A DNA stretch of 64,000 bases. It comes from Planctomycetota bacterium. Its GTDB lineage: Bacteria > Planctomycetota > Phycisphaerae > Sedimentisphaerales > Anaerohalosphaeraceae. A program made the translations under genes and the position numbers. Positions within the stretch are counted from its first letter, which is position 1. Every line of letters starts with the position of its first letter. The notes beneath the pieces were generated by a model. It made no database searches. It saw nothing but the letters and a program-made list of their open reading frames with translations, and was not told where the DNA came from. This document shows positions 15,737-24,207 of this stretch, piece after piece. Where the stretch lies: NCBI GenBank assembly GCA_016873215.1, contig VGXU01000004.1, positions 1-64,000 of the forward strand. The letters run 5' to 3'.

Positions 15737-16753
15737 TTATTCCGAATAACATTCCTCTGGAGAGATTATCGGCCAAAAGAGCTTCTTGTCAAAGAAAAAT
15801 CGTCGTAAGTCCGTGCAAAAATGACATTTTGAGGCGTATTGCCCCGGAGAAACATAGCCCGCGGCCTGGGCTTGCCGGAGGAATCCCAAGGGGCCGTCTT
15901 CAACCAGAGTCCGCCAGAAAGGCATCCGGGCGGGGTCAAATTGAGCCCACATCTTGTCCAGCGGTGTTTCTTGAACGTTTCCAACCACAATGCCGCTGCA
16001 CTGCCCGCTGAAGACATTTCCGGCAGGGTCGATATGGACACCTTTGGCCCCCAGAATCTCGGATTTGCAGTTTCGCCCTGAAAATGACTCTGCGGGCCGA
16101 CCGGCCATTAGCCCGGCCAGTCGAAACGCGGCCCGGCCGGTGAAGCGGCAGGCATCCTGCTTAAGGGCCTGATGATAAACTTTGTTTTTTTCCCGGGTTT
16201 CAAGGCCCCGGATTTTCACAGGGGTCTGTAAATATCGCTGCCAGCGAACCAGAACGCGGTTGGAACCGAGGACCTGCTCGGCGATTTCCTTGAGTCGCAA
16301 TACTGTATCAGGACCGATAAATTCCGCGTGAAACACGTCCCAACTGATTTTCAGCTTCTCCAGTCCGTTGGCGTCCAGAAACCTCAGACGGTCTCGGATT
16401 TCCACGGCGTCCGTTGCCCAGGAGGCGTTGGTTTCAATATATTTCAGCCCCTTCAAGCCCTGTCGGTGAGCTTGTTCGACGATTTGGGCCAGGCGGTCAA
16501 AATACAAAAACGGCTCTCCGCCGGTCAGATGGATTTTCGCCCCGTCCCCGGCCAGACGAACCAGTCCTTCCCATGCTCCCAGTGCGGTATCCACGGTCAT
16601 CAGGCCGGTTTTGTTTGGGCCGCAGCAGTAATAACAGAAAGCGCAGGCAGCACTGCACCGCCAGGTAAGCATCAGTCCCGCATCGCGCCACAATTTCAGC
16701 ATGGGCTGGCCGCGGGTACCCCGGCGATTATAGGCATTATCTAAAAGATTCAT
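15737..16753 (-). CDS. Radical SAM protein with SPASM-like C-terminus
   Basis: A 338-aa radical SAM enzyme. The cluster motif is C33-x3-C37-x2-C40 within TWRCSAACAFCYYCC, followed by HLTGGEPFLYF. The C-terminal half has a SPASM/Twitch-like pattern: a Cys in NCKSEILG, GVHIDPAGNVFSGQC, GNVQETPLDKMW, and later KCHFC. Such proteins bind auxiliary iron-sulfur clusters and often modify peptides or proteins. The substrate is unknown. It heads a minus-strand run with the kinase and tetR, and is divergent from a 48-aa protein gene 330 bases away, which could be coincidental. Confidence 0.85.
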   Translation of the reverse strand: MNLLDNAYNRRGTRGQPMLKLWRDAGLMLTWRCSAACAFCYYCCGPNKTGLMTVDTALGAWEGLVRLAGDGAKIHLTGGEPFLYFDRLAQIVEQAHRQGLKGLKYIETNASWATDAVEIRDRLRFLDANGLEKLKISWDVFHAEFIGPDTVLRLKEIAEQVLGSNRVLVRWQRYLQTPVKIRGLETREKNKVYHQALKQDACRFTGRAAFRLAGLMAGRPAESFSGRNCKSEILGAKGVHIDPAGNVFSGQCSGIVVGNVQETPLDKMWAQFDPARMPFWRTLVEDGPLGFLRQAQAAGYVSPGQYASKCHFCTDLRRFFFDKKLFWPIISPEECYSE

Positions 16754-17082
16754 TAAAAACTCTCGATTTAATTCTCTCCATAGTACAAAACCCAGGGACT
16801 AAAGCGATTACAAATAGCAGTATAAAAAATTTTTTAAAAATTTCTATTTTTTCCTGCCTTTAAGTTGCCACTTCCATAAGGTTTTTATTGGACGTGTCAT
16901 CCCGACAGTCAAAACCTTAACTACAGCTTGCGGCCGAGGCGGTACGAAGGCGGGCATATAGTTGTTGGGTTGCCCGGAGCCGGCCTGACAGTGTCGCAGG
17001 GGATAATTGAAGAAATTTTGACGGGCTTCCGATAAATTTATTGGAAACATGGACGTGAAACCCAGTGGGTAAGGAGTACAGA
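16754..17082. other. Divergent intergenic region, radical SAM gene / 48-aa gene
   Basis: No gene is supported in these 329 bases. The left part is AT-rich and should hold the radical SAM promoter. The right part (about 16900-17060) is GC-rich with several short self-complementary words and could be a leader of the 48-aa gene. I do not recognise an RNA family. Confidence 0.5.
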
Positions 17083-17229
17083 ATGAGTAAACGGGAAATT
17101 ATAGATTGCATTATAGAGATTAATCGTACGGCCAGGCCGGAATTTCTGGCCAAATTTTCGACCGAAGACCTGGACCAGTACCTTGACCACCTGCTGGAAG
17201 TTGACGTGGAAGAATACGCTCTCTGCTAA
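17083..17229 (+). CDS. Small conserved-looking 48-aa acidic protein
   Basis: An ATG-started frame of 48 codons with a strong ribosome binding site (AAGGAG, 7 bases upstream) and a terminator 31 bases downstream. The product is acidic and predicted helical: MSKREIIDCIIEINRTARPE, then FLAKFSTEDLDQYLDHLLEV and an acidic end finishing YALC. From memory, similar short proteins (ELIDxIIxxNRxAxPEFLxxF) occur in planctomycetes with no assigned role. It is isolated: convergent with the CvpA-like gene and divergent from the radical SAM gene. A peptide substrate for that enzyme is an alternative idea without direct support. Confidence 0.75.
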   Translation: MSKREIIDCIIEINRTARPEFLAKFSTEDLDQYLDHLLEVDVEEYALC

Positions 17230-17260
17230 CGGGACGGACAAAAAAAGGGGGAACAAAAAA

Positions 17261-17302
17261 GGCATTTACCTTTTTGACCGGCGGGCCGACGAGGTAAATG
17301 CC
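17261..17302. terminator. Bidirectional terminator between convergent genes
   Basis: Perfect 10-bp arms ggcatttacc (17261-17270) and ggtaaatgcc (17293-17302) are flanked by an A run on the left and a T-rich stretch on the right. It can end both the 48-aa gene (plus) and the CvpA-like gene (minus). Confidence 0.75.
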
Positions 17303-17327
17303 TTCTGTATTTTGAACGGAGGCAAAA

Positions 17328-18437
17328 TCAGGGGGCGACGGGGGGCTGACCGGCCCGATTTTCCTGCGGAGCTCCTTCAGGATTATTGAGAATCGCCTCT
17401 ATTTCTTCCGTGGATTGAACGGGTGGCGGAAGGTCAGTCAGAGCATTTTGTTTGAACTCCAAAAGCACGGCCTGCTCATTCGTTGGGATATCCTTAAAAA
17501 CAAAATCCACCCAGACGGCTCCCTTGCGGAAATCCGCATTAGAATACGACATCTTGTCCGACAGATTTTTCTGCTGCAGCTTGCCTTTTTCAAGGATACC
17601 GATAGGCCAAACAGCTTTACCATGGCCTCGCAGGTTGTCGGCCTTTTCCCGCGGTTTGGTAATCACGCGAACCTGCGACATCGTAAAAGTAATTCCCTTT
17701 TCGTCTCTTGCCCCGCCGTCAGGGATTTCCTTGGTGGAGATATTGGCGCGGATGACCGTTACGGAGCCAATATCTTTGATCTCCATTGTTCGAACAGGTT
17801 TTTGCTGATTTCCTTTCGGTACCGAGAGGGCTTTTTTGGAACAGATGGTCCATACGCCATCGGTGACGCCATATCGATTCAAATGATTGCGATTAACAAA
17901 ATCAGCACACAAGACGCCGAAGCTGTTGTGGGAACTCAGAGAACCCCGGCTGAACAGCGTGAACAAATTGCTGACTAATCCATCGGGATTGAGAATAGGG
18001 CGATTGGGGTTGTTTAGAGAAATGGGTGCACCCGGAGGAAACCGGTTATAAGCCCATTTTCCTCCCACGGGCAGCATTCCCATCGCCACCAGCAAATGAC
18101 CGGCAAGTATCAGGCCGGTGATGGTGCCCAGGACCAGATTGACTGTGATTTTTGTGGTATTGCCAAAGTCAATATTGGCGCCAACCAGCAAATCCGCCAA
18201 AGCCCGCACGGCCGCAAAGCCCAGCACAAAAGCCAGGACAAAACATCCCGCCGGCGCCCAAGCCCCGTAACCGCGGGAGATGAACAACTCGGACAGCATT
18301 TCATAATAAGTGAAGGCGATGATGGACCCGAAAATGGACGCCATGAATGTTGAAAAAGCCGTCATTGCCGAGCACTTCAGATAAAAATGTGCTATGGTCA
18401 AAATGATGACAATCAGAATAATTGCAATGGTTATCAC
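17328..18437 (-). CDS. CvpA-like membrane protein with soluble C-terminal domain
   Basis: A 369-aa protein. Four hydrophobic segments (about 2-20, 25-45, 60-85 and 100-120) are arranged as in CvpA/colicin V production-family membrane proteins. A non-membrane region of about 240 residues follows and ends in a Pro-rich tail. The soluble part (KDIGSVTVIRANIS, KGAVWVDFVFKD) looks beta-rich and unassigned. The start is GTG at 18437 with AGGAG 7 bases upstream. It is the last gene of a minus-strand set after PilT and the GspE-like pseudo-ATPase, with a 14-base gap to the latter, which suggests a joint membrane function. Confidence 0.75.
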   Translation of the reverse strand: MITIAIILIVIILTIAHFYLKCSAMTAFSTFMASIFGSIIAFTYYEMLSELFISRGYGAWAPAGCFVLAFVLGFAAVRALADLLVGANIDFGNTTKITVNLVLGTITGLILAGHLLVAMGMLPVGGKWAYNRFPPGAPISLNNPNRPILNPDGLVSNLFTLFSRGSLSSHNSFGVLCADFVNRNHLNRYGVTDGVWTICSKKALSVPKGNQQKPVRTMEIKDIGSVTVIRANISTKEIPDGGARDEKGITFTMSQVRVITKPREKADNLRGHGKAVWPIGILEKGKLQQKNLSDKMSYSNADFRKGAVWVDFVFKDIPTNEQAVLLEFKQNALTDLPPPVQSTEEIEAILNNPEGAPQENRAGQPPVAP

Positions 18438-18451
18438 GGTACGACTCCTGT

Positions 18452-20098
18452 TTATCCGGTTTTGGCTGAAAAATTGCGTATCACTTCATTGATCGAAGTA
18501 ATTCCCTGCGTGACCTTTTTAATGGACTGTTCCTGCATATACAGCATCCCGGCCTTGCGAAACGCCGAGGCGATTTCCTGCGTGGTATTGGCGGTTCGAA
18601 TCACCTGCCGCAGGTCGTCGGTGATGCGAATCGTCTCAAACAGTCCGGTTCTTCCGTAAAACCCTGTCCCCTGGCATTTCTGGCAGACAATCGGCTTTCC
18701 ATGTTTGTCATATTCAATTTCACCGGGTCGGTAAAACATATCCACTTGGTCCGACGGGATATTAAATTTCTGGAACAGGGCCTGATTAGGTTTGTAGGCC
18801 TGACGGCAATCATAGCAGAGCTTTCGTGCCAGTCTTTGGTTGATGACGGCTTCGAGCGTTTCGGCCAGGAGGGTTTTGTCTCGAACAAATTGCAGCATCT
18901 TTTCGACGGTTTCCGCGACACTGTTGGCCTGCATGACGGCATAGATGATTTTGCCGTCCTTGATGGCGGAGCAGCAGAGTTTGGCGGATTGTTCGTCTTC
19001 GCAATCGGACACGCCGACAATATCCGGCCCGCGGCGCAGCAGCGACTGGAGCCGACGGGCGTATGTGGTCGTGCCGGTATCACTGAGAGAGTATTCATTC
19101 TGGGTGATATTGGCCAAATCCACCGATTTTTTTCTTTCGAGCGTGTTGATGTTGTTCATAAAGGGGTCGTGATTTGCCAACAGGGTGTAAAGAGTGGTGG
19201 TGATGCCGCTGTGTGTGGGGCCGGAAATCAGAACCAGTCCTGCCTTGATGTCCCGCAGAGAGCGAATCGATTCGAACTGATTGTCATTAAAGCCGAGATC
19301 TTCCAGTTTTCGGCTGCAGTATTCTTCGGCCTTGAACATCTTGATTTGTTCGCCCGCCGTGGAACCGGCCGTTTGTACCTCCCAGGTGACTTTCTTTTTC
19401 CAGTCCTTGTCCCGAAGGACCGTGAATTCACCCTTTTGCGGTTTCCGTTTTTCCTCCGCTTCCAGGTCAGCCAATTGTTTGACGTACCGGACGAGACGTT
19501 CGACTTCTTCTTTGCTTCGTTCATTCTGTCGGCTGCTGACGCCGTCGATTTCATAAATGACCGAGTAAGTGTCTTTTTGAGGGATTAGGGCGATCTGGCT
19601 GACTCGCCGCCAGATCGCGTCGTCAATCAGTTCGCAGACCAGCGTAAACCCCTCCGCATCGGGGCTTTTGGCCTCAGGCAGGGGGACATCATTTTTATTG
19701 GCGGTGACAAAGGACAACCCCCGGCTGACTTTCTGAAGTTTTTTTGCGGGATTGACAAACAGGCCCTTTATATGGTCGGCGGTCAGCACTTTTTCAAATT
19801 CCGCCACCTGGGCGTTACGATGCAGGACATAGGCCATTGCTACCGAACCGACCAGAATGACGTAGATAAAAAATCCAATCCAGAAGACCGGGACAAGCAG
19901 CCAGACCCACAACGCCGCCGCTCCCGTGACCGCGACGGTGCCCGTCCAGACGCGTTTGTTGGTTCGGACGGCCTGACTGTCCATATAAACCCAGTTGACC
20001 AAAGGCATCCAGGTCAAAAACAGCCCCAGTACCATCAGCAGTTTGTACAGAGCGACATATCCGCTGTACTCTACTATCGCCAATAAACTCATTGACAT
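18452..20098 (-). CDS. Membrane-anchored, catalytically degenerate GspE/PilB-like protein
   Basis: A 548-aa relative of type II secretion/type IV pilus assembly ATPases with three N-terminal transmembrane segments (about 14-33, 53-70, 72-92), which normal GspE/PilB lacks. The C-terminal part aligns throughout, but each catalytic motif is lost. Walker A reads GPTHSGITTT (Ile299 in place of Lys). The Asp box TIEDP is TLERK. Walker B DPDIIMIGEIRD is GPDIVGVSDCED. The His box TLHTND is VMQANS. The zinc-binding cysteines are kept (LCYDC about 428-431, CQKC about 472-475). I chose ATG 20098. It follows pilT by 29 bases. It probably has a structural or regulatory role at a pilus or secretion platform. 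Confidence 0.88.
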   Translation of the reverse strand: MSMSLLAIVEYSGYVALYKLLMVLGLFLTWMPLVNWVYMDSQAVRTNKRVWTGTVAVTGAAALWVWLLVPVFWIGFFIYVILVGSVAMAYVLHRNAQVAEFEKVLTADHIKGLFVNPAKKLQKVSRGLSFVTANKNDVPLPEAKSPDAEGFTLVCELIDDAIWRRVSQIALIPQKDTYSVIYEIDGVSSRQNERSKEEVERLVRYVKQLADLEAEEKRKPQKGEFTVLRDKDWKKKVTWEVQTAGSTAGEQIKMFKAEEYCSRKLEDLGFNDNQFESIRSLRDIKAGLVLISGPTHSGITTTLYTLLANHDPFMNNINTLERKKSVDLANITQNEYSLSDTGTTTYARRLQSLLRRGPDIVGVSDCEDEQSAKLCCSAIKDGKIIYAVMQANSVAETVEKMLQFVRDKTLLAETLEAVINQRLARKLCYDCRQAYKPNQALFQKFNIPSDQVDMFYRPGEIEYDKHGKPIVCQKCQGTGFYGRTGLFETIRITDDLRQVIRTANTTQEIASAFRKAGMLYMQEQSIKKVTQGITSINEVIRNFSAKTG

Positions 20099-20127
20099 AT
20101 CTGTTTCCCGTGTAAAATAATTGCGTT

Positions 20128-21264
20128 TTAGAGAATTCCGCCGGACGAAGTGCGAATGCCCTTCATCGCCATTTTCAGTTCTTCGACATTCGGTGCGTGT
20201 TCCATTGCGACCTTCAGGGTCACATATTCTTCCTCCACCAGGATACGCAGGCTTTCGGTAAAGTCCTGCATTCCTTCGCCGGAGCCGGCGCGAATCGCGG
20301 AGGAGATGTCCGCTTCCCGCTGCTCGCTGATCAATTTTCGAATAATCGGGGTGCAAATCATCACTTCCACCGCCGGCACGCGCGGCGTATCCGAGCGAAT
20401 CCCCGGTAAAAGCTGCTGGCTGATAATAGCTCGAATAGTCAGGGCAAATGTAGCCCGAGTCAGTTCACGTTCTTCCGGGGGAAACAAATCAAGGATACGC
20501 TGGATGGTTTGAGAGGCGTTGTTGGCGTGCAGTGTCCCGAAAACCAGATGTCCGGTTTCGGCGGCCCGCATCGCCGCGGTGAGCGTTTCGCGGTCGCGCA
20601 TTTCGCCGACCAGCACGACATCGGGGTCCTGCCGCATCATACTGCGAAGTGCATCCTCGTAGTTCGGAACGTCGATACCGATTTCCCGCTGGGAAACCAT
20701 GGATTTCTGGTCCACGTGCAAAAACTCCAGCGGGTCTTCAATAGTAATAATATGACACGCCCGCGTACGATTGATATAGTCAATCATAGAGGCGATGGTG
20801 GTGCTTTTTCCGCAGCCGGTGGGGCCTACAACCAGAACCATACCGTCGTGAGTGGTGTCGGCGATTTTTTCAACGACCGGCGGCAGATGGAGTTTTTCAA
20901 ACGGCGGAATTTTACTGCTGATTCGCCGGGCAGAGACGCTTACAAAATTCCGCTGCCGGAATGCGTTGATTCGAAAGCGGTCGGCTATCCCGACCTGATA
21001 GGCGAAATCCAGGGCGCCGCGCTCGAAAAAAAACTGCTTTTGCTTGGGACTCATGATTTCAAAAATCAGGTCCTCGATTTTCTGCTCCGTCATAATTTCG
21101 CCGGTGGTTTTTTTCAGCCTGCTGCTGATTCGCATAATCGGAGGCATCCCCATCTTCAGATGCAGGTCGCTGGCCTCGTTCTTGATGGCGGTCTTGAAGT
21201 ACTTATCTATCTCCGGCGTCTTATCGGTATGGACTTGACTGTCTATCGGTTGACCTGTGGTCAT
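20128..21264 (-). CDS. pilT: PilT-family retraction ATPase (first copy)
   Basis: A 378-aa hexameric ATPase of the twitching-motility type. Walker A GPTGCGKSTT, Asp box TIEDPLE, Walker B RQDPDVVLVGEMRD and His box GHLVFGTLHANN are all intact. The PilT-specific AIRNLIRE-like block (PIIRKLISE) and GMQDF near the C-terminus are present. ATG 21264 has AGGAGA upstream. It heads a minus-strand set with the degenerate GspE-like protein and the CvpA-like protein. A second pilT lies in the pil operon at 46923; the two are clearly different paralogues. Confidence 0.93.
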   Translation of the reverse strand: MTTGQPIDSQVHTDKTPEIDKYFKTAIKNEASDLHLKMGMPPIMRISSRLKKTTGEIMTEQKIEDLIFEIMSPKQKQFFFERGALDFAYQVGIADRFRINAFRQRNFVSVSARRISSKIPPFEKLHLPPVVEKIADTTHDGMVLVVGPTGCGKSTTIASMIDYINRTRACHIITIEDPLEFLHVDQKSMVSQREIGIDVPNYEDALRSMMRQDPDVVLVGEMRDRETLTAAMRAAETGHLVFGTLHANNASQTIQRILDLFPPEERELTRATFALTIRAIISQQLLPGIRSDTPRVPAVEVMICTPIIRKLISEQREADISSAIRAGSGEGMQDFTESLRILVEEEYVTLKVAMEHAPNVEELKMAMKGIRTSSGGIL

Positions 21265-21353
21265 GAATATCTCCTGTGTCGCCAGCGGTTTTCTCTATGA
21301 AAACCTGAAAAAACGCCCCCATAAACGGGGATTCGCACTCTTGATACCTATAT

Positions 21354-21381
21354 ATAGTATAATCGGAGGATTATAATACAA
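21354..21381 (-). promoter_or_regulatory. Possible promoter of the pilT set
   Basis: On the minus strand TTGTAT (21376-21381), a 16-base spacer and TACTAT (21354-21359). It lies between mgtE and pilT. Just downstream, at 21308-21330, is a short ccccgtttatgggg hairpin followed by T residues, which would act as a weak terminator of mgtE or an attenuator. Confidence 0.35.
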
Positions 21382-21424
21382 AAACTTGTTTTCGTCAACC
21401 TCCTTGTCTTGCGGTCTCGCATTA

Positions 21425-22903
21425 TTATCGGGCGGTCAAAATGGTCAGCAGCATATAGATAATCACGCTGACGGAGTCATTGGCGGTAGTAACCAGCGGT
21501 CCGGCGCTGATGGCCGGGTCCCATCCGATTCGACGAAACACAAATGGCAGCAGCATACCCAGTGTCGTCGAAACCATAATCGCTGAAAACATCGCTATCC
21601 CCAGGGCCGCGGCAATGCGAAGATGTTGGCCGGGGCGTATTTTTTGAAGAGGGGAAATGGCTTTGGATGGTAAATCAGACGCCGGGACAGCGGTTGTTTG
21701 AACTGTTGCGTTTTTTCCCCTCCAGCCAGCCTCCATCACACGCGGCAAAACACCGCAAATAAGCCCGCCGACCGTTCCGCAGCACAAGGCCACCAATACA
21801 GCCACTCGGACCTCTCGCCAGAAGACCTGTCCTATTCGCAGGGCCGCCATGTCTCCGGTGGCAAGGCCGCAGACAACGACGGCTGAGGTTTGTAGCCCGG
21901 CATTGCCGCTGATAGCCGCTATCATGGGGGCGAATAAAAACGCCGTGATGAAAATTGCAAGCTGGTCCCACTGGGCGAATAAGTTGCGAAAAAACAGACC
22001 CGCCAGGGCGGTAATTGCCGTTCCCAGAAGACATGGCAAAAGCCAGGTCATCCGTACCCTCGCCGTGTGAAGGGCTGAAAAATTTTCCAGTTCCTCTGCG
22101 TCCGTGCCGGCCATGGCATAAATATCTTCAATAGCCTCTTCTTCGGCTGCCTCAATGACGCGGTCGGCGGTGATGCCTCCGACCAGTCGGTGTTCCGCAT
22201 CCACCACGGGGGCGACCAGGAGGTTATTTTTCTTGAATAAATTGCGAATTTCTTCCTGGTGGGTATCGGCCATGACATAGAGGGCGTTCGAGTCCACAAT
22301 TTTTCCCAGCGGCGTCTGCGGTGAACCAATCAAGAGATGGCGTATGCCTACGGTTCCGAGAAATCGCCGCTGCTTGTCCACCACAAAAATACAGTAAAAC
22401 TCCTCTTCCCCTTTGGCCTGACGAATCAAATCAATGGTCTGCTGGATGGTTAAATTTTCCTCCACCGCCAGAATCATCGGCTGCATAATGCCGCCGGCGG
22501 AGTCTTCCTCGTATTTCATCAGCCCCTGAATCTGGCGTGCGTCTTCGTCGTCGAGATTGGCCAGGATTTCCTGACTTTCCTGTTCGTCCATTTCCGCCAG
22601 GACATCCGCCGCCTCGTCTAAGGATAATTCCGAGACTAAGTTGGCGATTTCCTTGTTTTCCAGGACTTCGTCGAACAACTCGGCACGGGTGGCCTCATCG
22701 ACTTTTTCCAGCACTTCCGCGGCCAGTTCCTTGTCGAGAACGTCAAATACCCGGCGTTTTTGGGTGTTATCCAGCAGTTCCACGACTTCGGCGACATAAC
22801 TGCCCCTCTGAAGAGACAAAAACGCCCCCAGCGCACGGAGGTTCTTTTCCTCCAGCATCTCGACCGTCTGTTTGTAGATTTCAAGTTTTTCTTCTTCTAT
22901 CAT
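21425..22903 (-). CDS. mgtE: Magnesium transporter MgtE
   Basis: A 492-aa magnesium channel. In order: acidic MgtE_N superhelix (about 1-130), a CBS-domain pair (about 135-260) that senses intracellular magnesium, a plug helix, then five transmembrane helices (about 285-490). The pore blocks FAPMIAAISGNAGLQTSA and SGPLVTTANDSVSV are visible, the latter with the magnesium-binding Asp. A loop of about 40 polar residues between late helices (around RGKNATVQTTAVPASD) is longer than usual. ATG 22903 (MIEEEKLEIY) is used; the longer frame reads through the promoter. No M-box riboswitch is seen. Confidence 0.95.
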   Translation of the reverse strand: MIEEEKLEIYKQTVEMLEEKNLRALGAFLSLQRGSYVAEVVELLDNTQKRRVFDVLDKELAAEVLEKVDEATRAELFDEVLENKEIANLVSELSLDEAADVLAEMDEQESQEILANLDDEDARQIQGLMKYEEDSAGGIMQPMILAVEENLTIQQTIDLIRQAKGEEEFYCIFVVDKQRRFLGTVGIRHLLIGSPQTPLGKIVDSNALYVMADTHQEEIRNLFKKNNLLVAPVVDAEHRLVGGITADRVIEAAEEEAIEDIYAMAGTDAEELENFSALHTARVRMTWLLPCLLGTAITALAGLFFRNLFAQWDQLAIFITAFLFAPMIAAISGNAGLQTSAVVVCGLATGDMAALRIGQVFWREVRVAVLVALCCGTVGGLICGVLPRVMEAGWRGKNATVQTTAVPASDLPSKAISPLQKIRPGQHLRIAAALGIAMFSAIMVSTTLGMLLPFVFRRIGWDPAISAGPLVTTANDSVSVIIYMLLTILTAR

Positions 22904-22967
22904 AGAAAAAACTCTTCTGAAACCGGAGAAAACACACAGGTTAAAGTCCAAAAGGCCGGTTTTCTGC

Positions 22968-22996
22968 TTTACCATTAACCCTGCCGCAGGTAAAAT
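22968..22996 (+). promoter_or_regulatory. Promoter of the secreted-protein gene at 23044
   Basis: TTTACC (22968-22973), 17 bases, TAAAAT (22991-22996). Its -10 box overlaps the -10 box of the divergent mgtE promoter. Confidence 0.45.
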
Positions 22997-23023
22997 ACTA
23001 CCCGTAGAGAAAAAATCCGGCAA
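22995..23023 (-). promoter_or_regulatory. mgtE: Promoter of mgtE
   Basis: On the minus strand TTGCCG (23018-23023), 17 bases, TAGTAT (22995-23000). It is back to back with the plus-strand promoter at 22968-22996, so polymerase binding at one should exclude the other. Confidence 0.45.
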
Positions 23024-23043
23024 TCATAAAGTGAGGATTATTT

Positions 23044-23682
23044 ATGAAACATCTGATAATTGTTTTTGTGTTTGCCGTCACAGTGACGGCGCAGAGTCCG
23101 GCGGCCCCCAAGCCCGCGGCGGTCCAAAGGGCGGGGCAATGGACGCTTGATGTCCGTTATAGTCAACCGCTGCAAATCAGTGTTCGCCTGCCGGGTCAGC
23201 AGGGCCCTGTGCGTTTCTGGTACACGATTCTGACACTGACAAATAATGCAGCGGAAGAGGAAGTTCCTCTGGTGCTGCAATGCCAATTGGTGACGGATAC
23301 ATTTAAGACTCTGCCGGCCGGCAAAAACGTCCGCCGGGAAGTGTTTGAGAAAATCAAACTGAAACATCAGGGACAATACCCATTTCTTGAATCTATGGAT
23401 TTTAAGGATACCCGGCTGCGCAAAGGCGCCGACAATGCGCGTGATATCGTCATTATCTGGCCGGACTTTGATCCTGCGGCCAGGCGCGTGAATCTGTTTA
23501 TCGCCGGTCTTTCCAATGAAGCGACGGTGGTGGATCACCCCGCCCAAAAAGACGCCGACGGGAAACCGACCAAAGTCTATCTGCAAAAAACCCTGCAATT
23601 GATTTATGGCAACCCGACCGACCCGGCATTGCAAAGCCAGGCGAGCCTGGTTCCCATTAAACAAGATTGGGTCATGCGGTAG
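23044..23682 (+). CDS. Secreted protein of unknown function
   Basis: A 212-aa protein with an N-terminal signal peptide (about 1-18). No family is recognised. The mature part looks beta-rich and starts with GQWTLDVRYSQPLQISVRLP, followed by WYTILTLTNNAAEEEVPL, a pattern of a beta-sandwich that discusses its own side chains on alternating residues. No catalytic motif or lipobox is evident. GAGGA precedes the ATG. It is divergent from mgtE, with overlapping promoters. It is probably periplasmic. Confidence 0.75.
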   Translation: MKHLIIVFVFAVTVTAQSPAAPKPAAVQRAGQWTLDVRYSQPLQISVRLPGQQGPVRFWYTILTLTNNAAEEEVPLVLQCQLVTDTFKTLPAGKNVRREVFEKIKLKHQGQYPFLESMDFKDTRLRKGADNARDIVIIWPDFDPAARRVNLFIAGLSNEATVVDHPAQKDADGKPTKVYLQKTLQLIYGNPTDPALQSQASLVPIKQDWVMR

Positions 23683-24207
23683 AAAAAACAGGGCGGGGTC
23701 ACATTATGGTCAAAAGAACAAGGCAACACCCCGGCGGGCGTCTGTCCCTGTGAAAAACATCTCCTTCGAATGCCGTTGCGGGTAAACAATATCTTCCTTT
23801 GGCGGGGCTTTTGATTTTTTTTGCCTCAACCTCATCGGCCTGGAGTGGGGATGCAGCGGGTATGTCCCGTGGCAGCCGGACTCCATGGAAGGATTCGGTA
23901 TTTTCAGTCAGACGCCGGACAAAGAAGTGGTGTCGGCGGCCATCACAGGCCCGCGACAAAACCATCGGGGCGCCGGCAGAGGCCGCATTTCGCGGCGAAG
24001 TTTTTGCAGGCAAAACCGACTATAAACAAGCGACGGTATTTCTTCCCCTCTATTTAAAACCCAGCCGGTGTATTCTGGGGCTTGCCGGATGGCCGTATAA
24101 TAAGCACGACTTTCTTAGTCCGAGCATTTACATTTATCACAAGAAAATTTCGCCCTCGAATTAGGCGGAATAGAACTTGGAATTTGTGATTTAAAGTTAA
24201 GATTTTT
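23683..24207. other. Gene-poor stretch, possibly a decayed gene
   Basis: Several overlapping open frames exist on both strands (for example 23799-24164 plus and 23699-24013 minus), but none has a convincing start, ribosome binding site and family resemblance. One plus frame around 23815-23960 and another around 23980-24164 read fairly naturally in sequence, which would fit a gene broken by a frameshift. I cannot assign it. Confidence 0.35.
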
